64,000 bases of DNA from CAYMAZ01 sp964428185 (lineage in GTDB: Bacteria > Bacteroidota > Bacteroidia > Bacteroidales > DTU049), in NCBI GenBank assembly GCA_964428185.1, contig CAYRXH010000005.1:13839-77838 (forward strand). Reading direction: 5' to 3'. Below are positions 36,249 to 43,371 of the stretch, in pieces; the first letter of the stretch is position 1, and each line of letters starts with the position of its first letter. A program made the position numbers and the translations under genes. Below the pieces are notes generated by a model. The model had not been told where the DNA came from, searched no databases, and was given only the letters and a program-made list of their open reading frames with translations.

Positions 36249-36668
36249 TTATTTTTTATTAAATTCTAAAAACATTTGTGGCTCAAATAAAAATCTTGAT
36301 GAACCATTTAATAACTTAGAATTACATAGCTGTGAGATAAATACATAATTTGATATGTCTTCTCTTAGAGATTTATAAGTTATTATGTACCTATTACGAT
36401 ATATAGAGATAAATCCATGACGCCTCTTACCATTGCATAAATCCTTCTCTAATATTATATCATAATATTTCTTCTCCCTTATAACACCATTAAATATATT
36501 TATTATACTATCCTCTGTCTTGTACTTGATACGATAGTTGAGTAATGTACAGTAACGCTTTAGCAATTCTAATGTGATATTATTACAATATGTACGATCT
36601 AAGCGCACAAAATTATTGGAGACCCTTTGTTCTCCAATAAAATTATCTACAAATTCTGATGTTTTCAT
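36249..36668 (-). CDS. Hypothetical protein
   Basis: 139 aa, basic, with alternating beta strands (HGFISIYRNRYIITYKSLRE). No motif recognised. It is the first gene transcribed after a 335-nt noncoding stretch with hairpins, so it may have its own promoter there, though I see no full consensus match. Confidence 0.5.
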   Translation of the reverse strand: MKTSEFVDNFIGEQRVSNNFVRLDRTYCNNITLELLKRYCTLLNYRIKYKTEDSIINIFNGVIREKKYYDIILEKDLCNGKRRHGFISIYRNRYIITYKSLREDISNYVFISQLCNSKLLNGSSRFLFEPQMFLEFNKK

Positions 36669-37003
36669 AACTCTTATATTTTATGTTATATTATTAATCG
36701 GATTTCTATTCTTGATTTTGTTATAAGTAATTTTATTTAATTTGTTAATGGGTTTTTGTTATTCATATATAATTTCCAAGAAAATTATATAATAATGCAA
36801 TATTAAGTATTATTATATATATGAAAAACAAAATTGGGAAGGAAAGGATTCCCCTGTCAACGAGGGCAAGTGCATAAAAATGTAAATGCTTGATAATCAA
36901 CAGGGGAAAATATGATGAGGATAAATGTTAAAATCGACAAAAAGTGATAACATTGTATCTCAAAATAGGGGGTTTAGAAAAATTAGTAGAAAGAAATAGT
37001 TAA
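36669..37003. other. Noncoding stretch with a long-range hairpin
   Basis: No gene is supported here. TTCCCCTGT (36849-36857) pairs exactly with ACAGGGGAA (36900-36908). Inside the 42-nt loop, CAAG (36867-36870) can pair with CTTG (36889-36892), giving a branched or extended structure. The G+C-rich stem stands out in AT-rich DNA. It may be a small RNA, a leader element for the 36249-36668 gene, or a protein-binding site. The rest of the stretch is AT-rich with no visible signal. Confidence 0.5.
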
Positions 37004-37222
37004 TTAGTCATGAATCAGGTGAAAGGGGATAACAGCTTCACATGCAGAGATGATTTTGATATCGTCTTCGAGTTGAAGAAGGATGTTGATATCGTCGTTA
37101 GTCATGTCCATAAAAGCGATATTAGCAATATGATATGCATTTATGGTGTCATGATCTGATGAACAAGAAAGATTACTTTCTTTTAGATCATGTTTGATTT
37201 GGAAGTTTTGTTTTGTTTTCAT
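37004..37222 (-). CDS. Hypothetical small acidic protein
   Basis: 72 aa, acidic (DMTNDDINILLQLEDDIKII), helical, no Cys pairs or membrane segment. It is isolated between two structured noncoding stretches. Small acidic phage proteins in such positions often inhibit host factors, but nothing here proves that. Confidence 0.45.
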   Translation of the reverse strand: MKTKQNFQIKHDLKESNLSCSSDHDTINAYHIANIAFMDMTNDDINILLQLEDDIKIISACEAVIPFHLIHD

Positions 37223-37288
37223 GGTATTATCTTTTTTTATTATTGAATTAAGGAATAAATGATAAATGAACTAATGTGATAAAGAAAT

Positions 37289-37380
37289 GTTATATGTAAG
37301 ATGAATAAAGTAGTATTATCGCAGATATGTGAACTAAGCGTTACAGAAATAATACAGACTTATTGCATCTTACATATAAC
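37289..37380. ncRNA. Candidate structured RNA: 92-nt extended hairpin
   Basis: GTTATATGTAAGATG (37289-37303) pairs exactly with 37366-37380. Directly inside, AATAAAGT pairs with ACTTATT with one bulge, and GTATTAT (37313-37319) pairs with ATAATAC (37349-37355), leaving a loop of about 29 nt that itself holds CGC...GCG. In total about 30 bp of nearly continuous stem. No reading frame runs through it. It lies between a terminator and a small gene, so it may be its own transcript. The strand is not known. Confidence 0.55.
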
Positions 37381-37434
37381 AAATTAAATAGAGCCGCATC
37401 TTATCTTATGATAAGAAAATGAAATGTTTCTTTT

Positions 37435-37458
37435 AAAAAAACCCCCGAAGGGGCTTTT
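37435..37458 (-). terminator. Rho-independent terminator
   Basis: CCCC-GAA-GGGG (37443-37453) flanked by seven As (37435-37441) and four Ts (37455-37458). On the minus strand the G+C stem is followed by seven Us, ending the 37461-37826 gene just 3 nt after its stop codon. It could act weakly in the other direction. Confidence 0.85.
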
Positions 37459-37460
37459 CA

Positions 37461-37826
37461 TTAATTGACCCGAAATTCCACAAATCTTCCTTTCTTGACA
37501 ACAAGACTTCCATTGACGGGTATCAGTTTCCCTTCAGTATCTTCAGTCAAGACTTTCCTGCTGTAAAAACTCAGTAAAGCTCCATCCATCTCCATATTGA
37601 GCCAAAAATAGTCGTTTCCATTGACATTCTTCTTGACATCGGAGATACTTGCATTACTGTACAAATAAGTACCATCCTTCAAACGTAAGTCCATCTGAGT
37701 TGTCCCATCAATACCACACTGAGGGATCATTACCTGATTGATTGGCTGTTGTGGTACAGCCTGATTTGCAAACTGTGCATAATTTCCATAATTTGCAAAT
37801 TGTCCATTTGTTACTTGTGTTTCCAT
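37461..37826 (-). CDS. Hypothetical protein, G+C-richer single-gene unit
   Basis: 121 aa. A Gln/Asn/Ala-rich unstructured start (METQVTNGQFANYGNYAQFA) leads to a compact beta-rich half (DYFWLNMEMDGALLSFYSRK, NGSLVVKKGRFVEFRVN) that could be an OB or SH3-like barrel. The family is not recognised. It has a strong terminator right after its stop and higher G+C than its neighbours, so it is probably an independent, highly expressed unit. A nucleic-acid-binding role is only a guess. Confidence 0.6.
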   Translation of the reverse strand: METQVTNGQFANYGNYAQFANQAVPQQPINQVMIPQCGIDGTTQMDLRLKDGTYLYSNASISDVKKNVNGNDYFWLNMEMDGALLSFYSRKVLTEDTEGKLIPVNGSLVVKKGRFVEFRVN

Positions 37827-38125
37827 GTTTTTATGATTTTATTGTTAACCAAAGGTTAGGGGGGTGCAGGGGGGATACTCCGTAAGTCCGTTTGAGTTGA
37901 GCATTAGTTGAGCATATGGCGTTATATATTTTCATTTATATTATATCAATTATATCTATCATATTGTGGTTTTGTTTTATTCATATATTATTTATTATAT
38001 ATTTCAATTATTATATATATGTAAAGTTTCACTACGTTGTTTGGTGTAAAGTTTAAGATTTCCCGACTTTAAAATCAGGAAATTCCGTCCGCATACCATT
38101 TATTACTCACTTGCGGAAATAGAAC
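37827..38125. other. Noncoding stretch between divergent genes
   Basis: It contains two runs of six Gs (GGGGGG-TGCA-GGGGGG, 37860-37875), unusual in this AT-rich genome; a doubled GTTGAGCAT near 37895-37915; and TGTAAAGTTT repeated twice (about 38018-38055). On the minus strand, a near-consensus -7 box (TAACCTTTG, one extra spacer base) precedes the 37826 start. The stretch probably holds promoters for both directions. Nothing else is clear. Confidence 0.4.
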
Positions 38126-38221
38126 ATGAAGTCATTAAATCAATTTGCATTTGGAAAGTGGTACGAACTTAGCCCTAAAATTTTTTCAGAAAACCACTTC
38201 AGTATAAAAATAAAGTATTAA
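38126..38221 (+). CDS. Possible 31-aa leader peptide
   Basis: ATG at 38126, stop at 38219-38221, reading MKSLNQFAFGKWYELSPKIF and ending KIKY. Its codon choice is closer to the neighbouring ASCH gene than to the phage average, and its stop lies inside the -7 box of the ASCH gene's promoter. It could be a real small peptide, a remnant of a gene brought in with the cassette, or chance. Confidence 0.25.
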   Translation: MKSLNQFAFGKWYELSPKIFSENHFSIKIKY

Positions 38222-38226
38222 CTTTG
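38219..38226 (+). promoter_or_regulatory. -7 box TAACTTTG of the ASCH cassette
   Basis: A full TAnnTTTG match followed by C, 57 nt before the ASCH start. No TTTG at -33; the spacing there reads only a T-rich run (38181-38186). Moderate candidate. Confidence 0.5.
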
Positions 38227-38282
38227 CAAAAGGAATTTAAATCAAAGGAAGATATTAAAGTAAACAATTATTCAGTCGGAAA

Positions 38283-38651
38283 ATGAAAGTATTATTGTCC
38301 ATAAAACCAGAGTTCGCTTTCAAAATCTTTGAAGGCAAAAAGAAATTTGAATTTCGTAAAGTAATTTTCAAAAATCCAAATGTAAAGACAGTTGTTGTTT
38401 ACGCGTCATCACCTGTTCAAAGGGTCATTGGAGAATTTGAAATTGCAGACATCCTAAGTTATGACCCAAGTGAAATTTGGAGACAGACAAAAAAATATTC
38501 AGGAATTTCAGAAGATTTTTTCTATGAGTATTTCGCGAATAGAGAAATTGCACACGCAATAAAAATTAAGAATCCCAAAAAGTATAAACAACCATTACAC
38601 TTGCAAGACAACTACAATGTTGTTCCGCCACAATCGTATGTTTACTTGTAA
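38283..38651 (+). CDS. ASCH-domain (PUA-like) protein
   Basis: 122 aa. MKVLLSIKPEFAFKIFEGKK, KFEFRK, VVVYASSPVQRVIGEFEI and the C-terminal PPQSYVYL fit the ASCH domain, with its typical GxKxFEFR element at residues 18-25. ASCH domains bind RNA or modified nucleosides; the E. coli member YqfB removes acetyl groups from N4-acetylcytidine. Which substrate applies here is unknown. The gene lies on the plus strand inside a minus-strand block, has its own promoter box and less AT-rich codons, all signs of an inserted extra gene (moron) that may alter host RNA or serve in defence or counter-defence. Confidence 0.7.
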   Translation: MKVLLSIKPEFAFKIFEGKKKFEFRKVIFKNPNVKTVVVYASSPVQRVIGEFEIADILSYDPSEIWRQTKKYSGISEDFFYEYFANREIAHAIKIKNPKKYKQPLHLQDNYNVVPPQSYVYL

Positions 38652-38680
38652 ACATTACAATTATTATATTAGAATAAAAG

Positions 38681-39190
38681 ATGAAATTCAAACAATCAAA
38701 AAACATAAATGGGAAAAATGTATATAAATATTTAGAAGACCGTCATAGTATGGTAGGAGTAACGGTACGATTATATGATATTAGTAATATTATATCTAAA
38801 GAATTAGGATATAGGGAATCAGAGGTTCGTTATATTATAGAGTTTATGTTGCGATATAGTAGTTATATATTAGGATTGGGATATGGATTTCGATTTCGAG
38901 AATTTATGGTACATCCTGAATTGAAATACATAGATTATTTACGATTTTTAGAAAAAGATATATTATTAAAGTTTTTATTAGAATATGATATGGAGCAAGT
39001 ATATAGCAATCATCATGGATTAGATAAGAATGTATTAGGAGAGATACGGACACAGCGTTTATTATTGCGTAGGTTAAGCATAAGAAATTTTAAGCGTATC
39101 ATATCTAAGAAGGAAAGTGTACAACTACTAAAGCGTTTATCAGATAAAAAGCATAGGGGTGGTATAAAGCGATTAAAATTGAATAAATGA
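38681..39190 (+). CDS. Basic protein, possibly HU/IHF-like
   Basis: 169 aa, strongly basic (C terminus KHRGGIKRLKLNK). Residues about 30-77 (ISNIISKELGYRESEVRYII, then SYILGLGYGFRFREFM) recall the HU/IHF pattern of two helices followed by a G-rich turn and strand. It would then bind DNA as a dimer and bend it. The C-terminal half is extra. The codon use is AT-rich like the phage and unlike the ASCH gene 30 nt upstream, with which it shares direction. Family assignment is tentative. Confidence 0.45.
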   Translation: MKFKQSKNINGKNVYKYLEDRHSMVGVTVRLYDISNIISKELGYRESEVRYIIEFMLRYSSYILGLGYGFRFREFMVHPELKYIDYLRFLEKDILLKFLLEYDMEQVYSNHHGLDKNVLGEIRTQRLLLRRLSIRNFKRIISKKESVQLLKRLSDKKHRGGIKRLKLNK

Positions 39191-39257
39191 TCTTTAATAT
39201 TAAATTAGGAATTATTAATTTAAAAGATAATTTCTAATAAAATAATTATATAAAATA

Positions 39258-39920
39258 TTAAAAGTTGTAATTAACATAGCAATCAGATTTTAAGAATACC
39301 CAGAAGTAAGCATGATATTTACGTGCGTGAATTTGTTTTTTCCATTTAGAGCCGTTAAAGGCATTAATTCTATTTTTTGCAATAAGTATAAAAAGGTCTT
39401 TAGGATAAAATCCTATTTTTAAAGCCATATTCATAATTAGAACATGTGAAAAATGATTTTTACCACTTGCGACCACATCTTGGCATTTAAAGACGAGTAT
39501 TCCATTGCTTTGGAGTATTCTATAAATTTCTTTAATTGAGTTGTAATAATGATTTTTAAGTTCATCAAAAGAATTATAGGACTCAAATCTTTTAGCAATA
39601 ATACTACTACCCATTTTATTATTTTTATATGTACTACCTGCAATAGTGAAAGGAGGGTCAAACATAACACTTTTCATCGATTGATTTTCAAAAGGTAGGT
39701 TAGAGCTATCAGCTTTTAGAACATTATTGTTATGAGGATATAAATCTGTTTTATATATAGGTTTAGGTAAATTTTTCCAGAATTGTCCTTTACTATATGT
39801 ACAATCGAGGTCAAATTTTTCAATATTATAGAGATGCATTATATTTCTAATTATTTCTTCATTGCTAAAAGATATTGATATAATTGGTTTAAATCCGAAT
39901 AAAGTATTTTTAATTTCCAT
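39258..39920 (-). CDS. DNA methyltransferase (DPPF type)
   Basis: 220 aa. FDLDCTYSKG (36-45) could be the AdoMet-binding motif I, KADSSNLPF (69-77) an acidic adenine-binding motif, and MFDPPF (86-91) the catalytic DPP(Y/F) motif of amino-methyltransferases. GILVFKCQDV (141-150) fits the following core strand. Such small phage enzymes methylate phage DNA to escape restriction. A nearby restriction enzyme is absent, so it is an orphan enzyme. N6-adenine or N4-cytosine specificity cannot be told from sequence alone. Confidence 0.7.
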   Translation of the reverse strand: MEIKNTLFGFKPIISISFSNEEIIRNIMHLYNIEKFDLDCTYSKGQFWKNLPKPIYKTDLYPHNNNVLKADSSNLPFENQSMKSVMFDPPFTIAGSTYKNNKMGSSIIAKRFESYNSFDELKNHYYNSIKEIYRILQSNGILVFKCQDVVASGKNHFSHVLIMNMALKIGFYPKDLFILIAKNRINAFNGSKWKKQIHARKYHAYFWVFLKSDCYVNYNF

Positions 39921-39963
39921 TTATATTTAAATAATTAATTATAGAATATATTAATGATTTATA

Positions 39964-40311
39964 TTATCGTTGACTCATGTATTTAGTAACTGTATGCTCA
40001 AATTCCTCGAAGCTGTTACAAACAGCAACCATATATCCTGCATAATACAGTTTTGTGATTATTTCAGTTTGTGATTTAGTTGGTTTGTTATTTCCTGCCT
40101 TTAGCTCAATAAACAATCCTGCATGCACCTTTGTCTGTTCGGCAATGAACAGGTCAGGGACTCCTGCAAGCACACCCTCTGCCTTCATCCTTACAGCGGT
40201 AACCTTGTTCCTATGCCCGCCGTTGGGTATGGCAAAGATAAGGCTATCGGGGTACTGATACCTGAACCACCTTACACATGCCACTTGTAAGTTATGCTCT
40301 CTTTGTATCAT
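39964..40311 (-). CDS. VRR-NUC domain nuclease
   Basis: 115 aa, the whole length being the domain: E5/Q9, the IPNGGHRN turn (28-35), GVPDL (50-54), FIELK (67-71) and Q81. This is the standard PD-(D/E)XK-type VRR-NUC layout found in small phage nucleases thought to act on branched or restarting DNA. Its DNA is clearly more G+C-rich than the adjacent methyltransferase gene, suggesting recent arrival. It starts a run of four closely packed minus-strand genes. Confidence 0.85.
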   Translation of the reverse strand: MIQREHNLQVACVRWFRYQYPDSLIFAIPNGGHRNKVTAVRMKAEGVLAGVPDLFIAEQTKVHAGLFIELKAGNNKPTKSQTEIITKLYYAGYMVAVCNSFEEFEHTVTKYMSQR

Positions 40312-40315
40312 GGTA

Positions 40316-40687
40316 TCATGTTATATTATTCCATGTTCTTCCGTCGTAAGTAACGACGTTATTAAACAAATCAATAATTATGCTATCATCTATCCAATCA
40401 AACTCATAAATATATTTATTTAATAAGCACATATTTATTGGGCTTATATATAAATATCTGTTTTCACGAGCCATAAGAATAAGTTTAATAAAATTCATAA
40501 ATTCTTTTATTATATATCTTTCTGCAGGATTAACTCCATAAAATGTTTTTTCTTTATTACCTAAAAAATGAAGTTCTACTTTGTATTTTCGGACGTTGTA
40601 CTGAACAGTAGAATACATTGTTGCAACCTTTATACCGTTATGATTGTAGGTTGTAAGGTTTCGTTCTTCTTTTTTTTGCAAAATCAT
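40316..40687 (-). CDS. Hypothetical protein
   Basis: 123 aa, not recognised, with AT-rich codons although its neighbours on both sides are G+C-rich. A basic N terminus (MILQKKEERNLTTYNHNGIK) precedes mixed strands and a Trp near the end. Its ATG overlaps the stop of the upstream Cys-rich gene by 4 nt. Confidence 0.45.
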   Translation of the reverse strand: MILQKKEERNLTTYNHNGIKVATMYSTVQYNVRKYKVELHFLGNKEKTFYGVNPAERYIIKEFMNFIKLILMARENRYLYISPINMCLLNKYIYEFDWIDDSIIIDLFNNVVTYDGRTWNNIT

Positions 40688-40914
40688 AAGTACCTCCTGA
40701 CTGTTAATTCTGCTTCTGTTAATTTCCTTCTGGGGGGTCTCTTGGTGTAATTAAGGCACATAACCGCTGTGGCGTTGTCTATCAAGACAGGATTATGTGG
40801 TGACAACACGCAATTATTAGCCACGCCCCTGCTAATGTGGCAATGAACACATGTTAAGCAACACTTGATGCGTGTGCCCTTATCAGTCACGTATTGCTGT
40901 GCCTTCAGGAGCAT
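40684..40914 (-). CDS. Small Cys-rich protein
   Basis: 76 aa with CCLTCVHC and two further Cys (NNC, MC) that could bind one zinc, then a basic tail (KRPPRRKLTEAELTVRRYL). Similar short Cys-rich proteins occur in many Bacteroidetes phages; the function is not known. Codons are G+C-rich. Confidence 0.5.
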   Translation of the reverse strand: MLLKAQQYVTDKGTRIKCCLTCVHCHISRGVANNCVLSPHNPVLIDNATAVMCLNYTKRPPRRKLTEAELTVRRYL

Positions 40915-40917
40915 CGA

Positions 40918-41148
40918 CTATTTTTTTAGAATTCTAAAAACCTCGTCTGTCGTTGTCCCTATGTATTCAGCAATTTGTTCCACCCACTCTGCCTTGAAGA
41001 TGCGTACATCTTCGTTCATGAGTTTGCGGAATTGTTCACGCCCCGAAGGGGTGTTGCTGTATAGCATACGCCACAATTCTCTCTTGCACGTCCGCCTGTC
41101 TATGCCTCTGTCTCGGCAATAACTTACTATATTTCTGATTTTGTACAT
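40918..41148 (-). CDS. Small helical protein, possible DNA-binding
   Basis: 76 aa, helical, rich in Arg, with a C-terminal part (WVEQIAEYIGTTTDEVFRIL) that resembles a helix-turn-helix unit. G+C-rich, and 3 nt from the Cys-rich gene. It may regulate the small operon it heads; that is inference. Confidence 0.5.
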   Translation of the reverse strand: MYKIRNIVSYCRDRGIDRRTCKRELWRMLYSNTPSGREQFRKLMNEDVRIFKAEWVEQIAEYIGTTTDEVFRILKK

Positions 41149-41225
41149 AATGATGTATTTATTGTTAAACCATAAATTAAATTCAATTTTTTATATTTAT
41201 CTTTCATACCAATACGCAATGTTTA

Positions 41226-42170
41226 TTATGCATAAATATTATTAACATATTTTTCTGCTAAGAAAATATAATCATTATACTCTATTATTTGTTTTTTTGT
41301 ATAACCTTTTTCTTTTCCAATTTTTTTAATATTTGTTTTCCAAAAATCAATTGAATATATATGACATCCTATTTTAATTTCTGAATGAGAGGCTAAGTTA
41401 AAAAAGTCCTTACTGCCGTGTATTAACAGAGGAGAAACATTCCACATGTCGTTTTTTATTAGAGCATCACCGTAAACATTAGCAAAGCCACAAATTATTG
41501 CATTACCATAAACACTGGCATTTCCATATATTCTTGCGTTTCCATATATACATGCATTATCAAAAACACATGCATAACCAAAGATTTTAGCATTGTCATA
41601 TACTTTCGTATCCCCATATACTTTTGCATTTTCAGAAATATTTACATCCCCAAATACTCTTGCACTGCCAAATATTCTTGCATTATCTGATATTCTTGCG
41701 TTATCTAATAATCTTGAATTATCATAAATTTTTGCATTATCAAGTATTATTACATTGCCAAAAACATTTGCATTTCCTGTAATTTTTACATTACCCGATA
41801 CTTTTGCATTATCATATACATTCGCATTATCATAAACACAAGCATTACCTGAAATTCTAGCATTTCCAAAAATAACAGCATTATTAAATATTTCTACATC
41901 ATCGTATATTTTTGCACTTTCAAATACTTTGGCATTCCCAAAGATTTTTACATTGTCATATATCTTTGCATTACCTGATATCGAAGCATTGTCATATACA
42001 CATGCATTATCTGTTACCCATGAGTTATCATTTTGATTTAAATTATTTTCTGATTGTATCCATCCGCCTTTATCACCTTTTTTAATATCACAAAAATCTC
42101 GAATTGCTTCAATTTGTATCAATGTTATACCATTGACCTCTTTTGTTGTGTTTGTTAGTTTATACTTCAT
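41226..42170 (-). CDS. Hexapeptide-repeat left-handed beta-helix protein
   Basis: 314 aa. The first 60 residues (LTNTTKEVNGITLIQIEAIR, KKGDKGGWIQSE) are the usual start of a phage protein family that continues in [N/S]A-x-[I/V]-x-[D/G]N hexapeptides. Here about 30 such turns run from residue 55 to 240, predicting a left-handed beta-helix. A C-terminal domain (YSIDFWKTNIKKIGKEKGYT) follows. Despite the transferase-like fold there are no clear active-site loops. It is the first gene leftward from the control region with a strong promoter, so it is made early and probably in quantity. Function unknown. Confidence 0.75.
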   Translation of the reverse strand: MKYKLTNTTKEVNGITLIQIEAIRDFCDIKKGDKGGWIQSENNLNQNDNSWVTDNACVYDNASISGNAKIYDNVKIFGNAKVFESAKIYDDVEIFNNAVIFGNARISGNACVYDNANVYDNAKVSGNVKITGNANVFGNVIILDNAKIYDNSRLLDNARISDNARIFGSARVFGDVNISENAKVYGDTKVYDNAKIFGYACVFDNACIYGNARIYGNASVYGNAIICGFANVYGDALIKNDMWNVSPLLIHGSKDFFNLASHSEIKIGCHIYSIDFWKTNIKKIGKEKGYTKKQIIEYNDYIFLAEKYVNNIYA

Positions 42171-42273
42171 TTAATTTTGTTGTTTTAAACATTTTTAATT
42201 TATTATGGTTGTTTTTGTATTTATTAGGATATGCTTTTATATTGTGAGGTTTTTAAAATAATTAATTACAACA

Positions 42274-42305
42274 CAAAGATACAATAAAATATAAGGCAAT
42301 ACAAA
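42274..42305 (-). promoter_or_regulatory. Bacteroidetes-type promoter (TTTG-N20-TATCTTTG), leftward
   Basis: On the minus strand, TTTG (complement of 42302-42305), 20 nt, then TATCTTTG (complement of 42274-42281). Full consensus in both boxes and spacing. It would give a leader of about 95 nt before the hexapeptide-repeat gene. Confidence 0.75.
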
Positions 42306-42530
42306 TATTATTATGTTAAAATAGTGTTAAAAAATATGAGTAAATAATTATGTTTTTATGTTGTAGTTAAAATAAAGGTAAAAACAAAGTTTGGTTAGTT
42401 AGATAATATTTAAATATTAATTAATTTAAATTTAAAAATCAATGCTTATAATATATAATAATTATATAATTATATTTATTATATAATTATTATAATATAT
42501 AATTATATATAAATTAGATATTATAATAAT

Positions 42531-42637
42531 ATCTAGTTATAATATCTAGTATAATATCTAGTATAATATCTAGTTATAATATCTAGTATAATATCTAGTT
42601 ATAATATCTAGTTATAATATCTAGATCTAGTATCTAG
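42531..42637. repeat. Ten-copy ATCTAG iteron array
   Basis: ATCTAG occurs ten times, at 42531, 42544, 42556, 42568, 42581, 42593, 42606, 42619, 42625 and 42632. The first eight lie in 12- or 13-bp units (TATAAT + ATCTAG, with or without one extra T); the last two are closely packed. The units are slightly shorter than a DNA helical turn plus two, so binding sites would progress around the helix. The arrangement resembles origin iterons or multimer operators. Confidence 0.85.
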
Positions 42638-42747
42638 TATTATAATCAAAAAAAAAAAATTAAATAATTAATGAGATGTTGTATTAAGGTGCATAAATAC
42701 AAAAAATAAAAAAAAGAATAAAAAAATCAAAATATGATTAAAATAAA

Positions 42748-42779
42748 TTTGGTAATAAAAAAAAAATGTTTTTACTTTG
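42748..42779 (+). promoter_or_regulatory. Near-consensus rightward promoter
   Basis: TTTG (42748-42751), 21 nt, then TACTTTG followed by C (42773-42779), one spacer base short of TAnnTTTG. It lies 33 nt before the SSB gene and just past the iteron array, so it should drive the first rightward genes. Confidence 0.55.
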
Positions 42780-42812
42780 CAAATGGATATGAACAATAAA
42801 ATTTAAATAAGT

Positions 42813-43346
42813 ATGAAAGTTTATGCAGCAAGAGGATATGTAGAATCTTTACATTATGAAGATATAGAGTTTATAGATACAAAATCTGGGACAGAAACAA
42901 TAAAAACAATTAAAAAGTTAGAATGTAGAATAAGAACTATTGAAGATGATATAATACTTCCTATTACATTTTGGGGGCAAAAATCTATGGATTTGTTTTT
43001 AGATATTCAAGAAGGTTCACCAGTTGTTTGTTCTTTTGCTATTGCATCAAAATATTACAAAGATAGATATTATATTAACCTTAAAGGATATAAAATAGAA
43101 CGTTATCTTGGATTAACTGCTGATGAAAAAGAAGAAAGAAGTGCTAAGCATAGACAACAGATTGCGGATAACAAGAAAGAAGTGGAAAACAGAACACTTG
43201 AATATATAGACCCTATATATGGTAACAAAACTGCACAAGAAATAGCTGAAATGATGAATGATACAGAAAATTGGGAAAGTGAAGATGATTTGAAATATAA
43301 ACAAAATACTGTAAACAAACATGATGATGAAAAATTACCATTTTAA
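42813..43346 (+). CDS. ssb: Single-stranded DNA-binding protein with acidic C-terminal tip
   Basis: 177 aa. The first 100 residues form an OB-like set of strands (KVYAARGYVESLHYEDIEFI, LPITFWGQKSMDLF, YYINLKGYKIERY). A charged linker leads to the tail DDEKLPF, which matches the acidic, Pro-Phe-ending tip by which SSBs recruit partner enzymes. It should coat single strands at the phage fork. It is the first rightward gene from the control region and thus probably early or middle. It differs from the SSB-like protein at 31673, so the phage may carry two. Confidence 0.7.
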   Translation: MKVYAARGYVESLHYEDIEFIDTKSGTETIKTIKKLECRIRTIEDDIILPITFWGQKSMDLFLDIQEGSPVVCSFAIASKYYKDRYYINLKGYKIERYLGLTADEKEERSAKHRQQIADNKKEVENRTLEYIDPIYGNKTAQEIAEMMNDTENWESEDDLKYKQNTVNKHDDEKLPF

Positions 43347-43371
43347 TAAACAGATATATAATTAAAATATT

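Larger units (their letters stand above)
42171..42812. other. Divergent control region
   Basis: 642 nt with no gene, almost entirely A+T. From left to right: a complete minus-strand promoter (42274-42305), a palindromic AT tract (about 42440-42520), an ATCTAG iteron array (42531-42637), a run of As, and a near-consensus plus-strand promoter (42748-42779). It is the natural switch between the leftward early/replication genes and the rightward block, and a good candidate for an origin of replication. Confidence 0.6.

Noticed and set aside
42531..42637. CRISPR array
   Set aside because: Units are 12-13 bp with no unique spacers and no cas genes nearby; the Cas4-like nuclease at 30690 is of the phage recombination kind.
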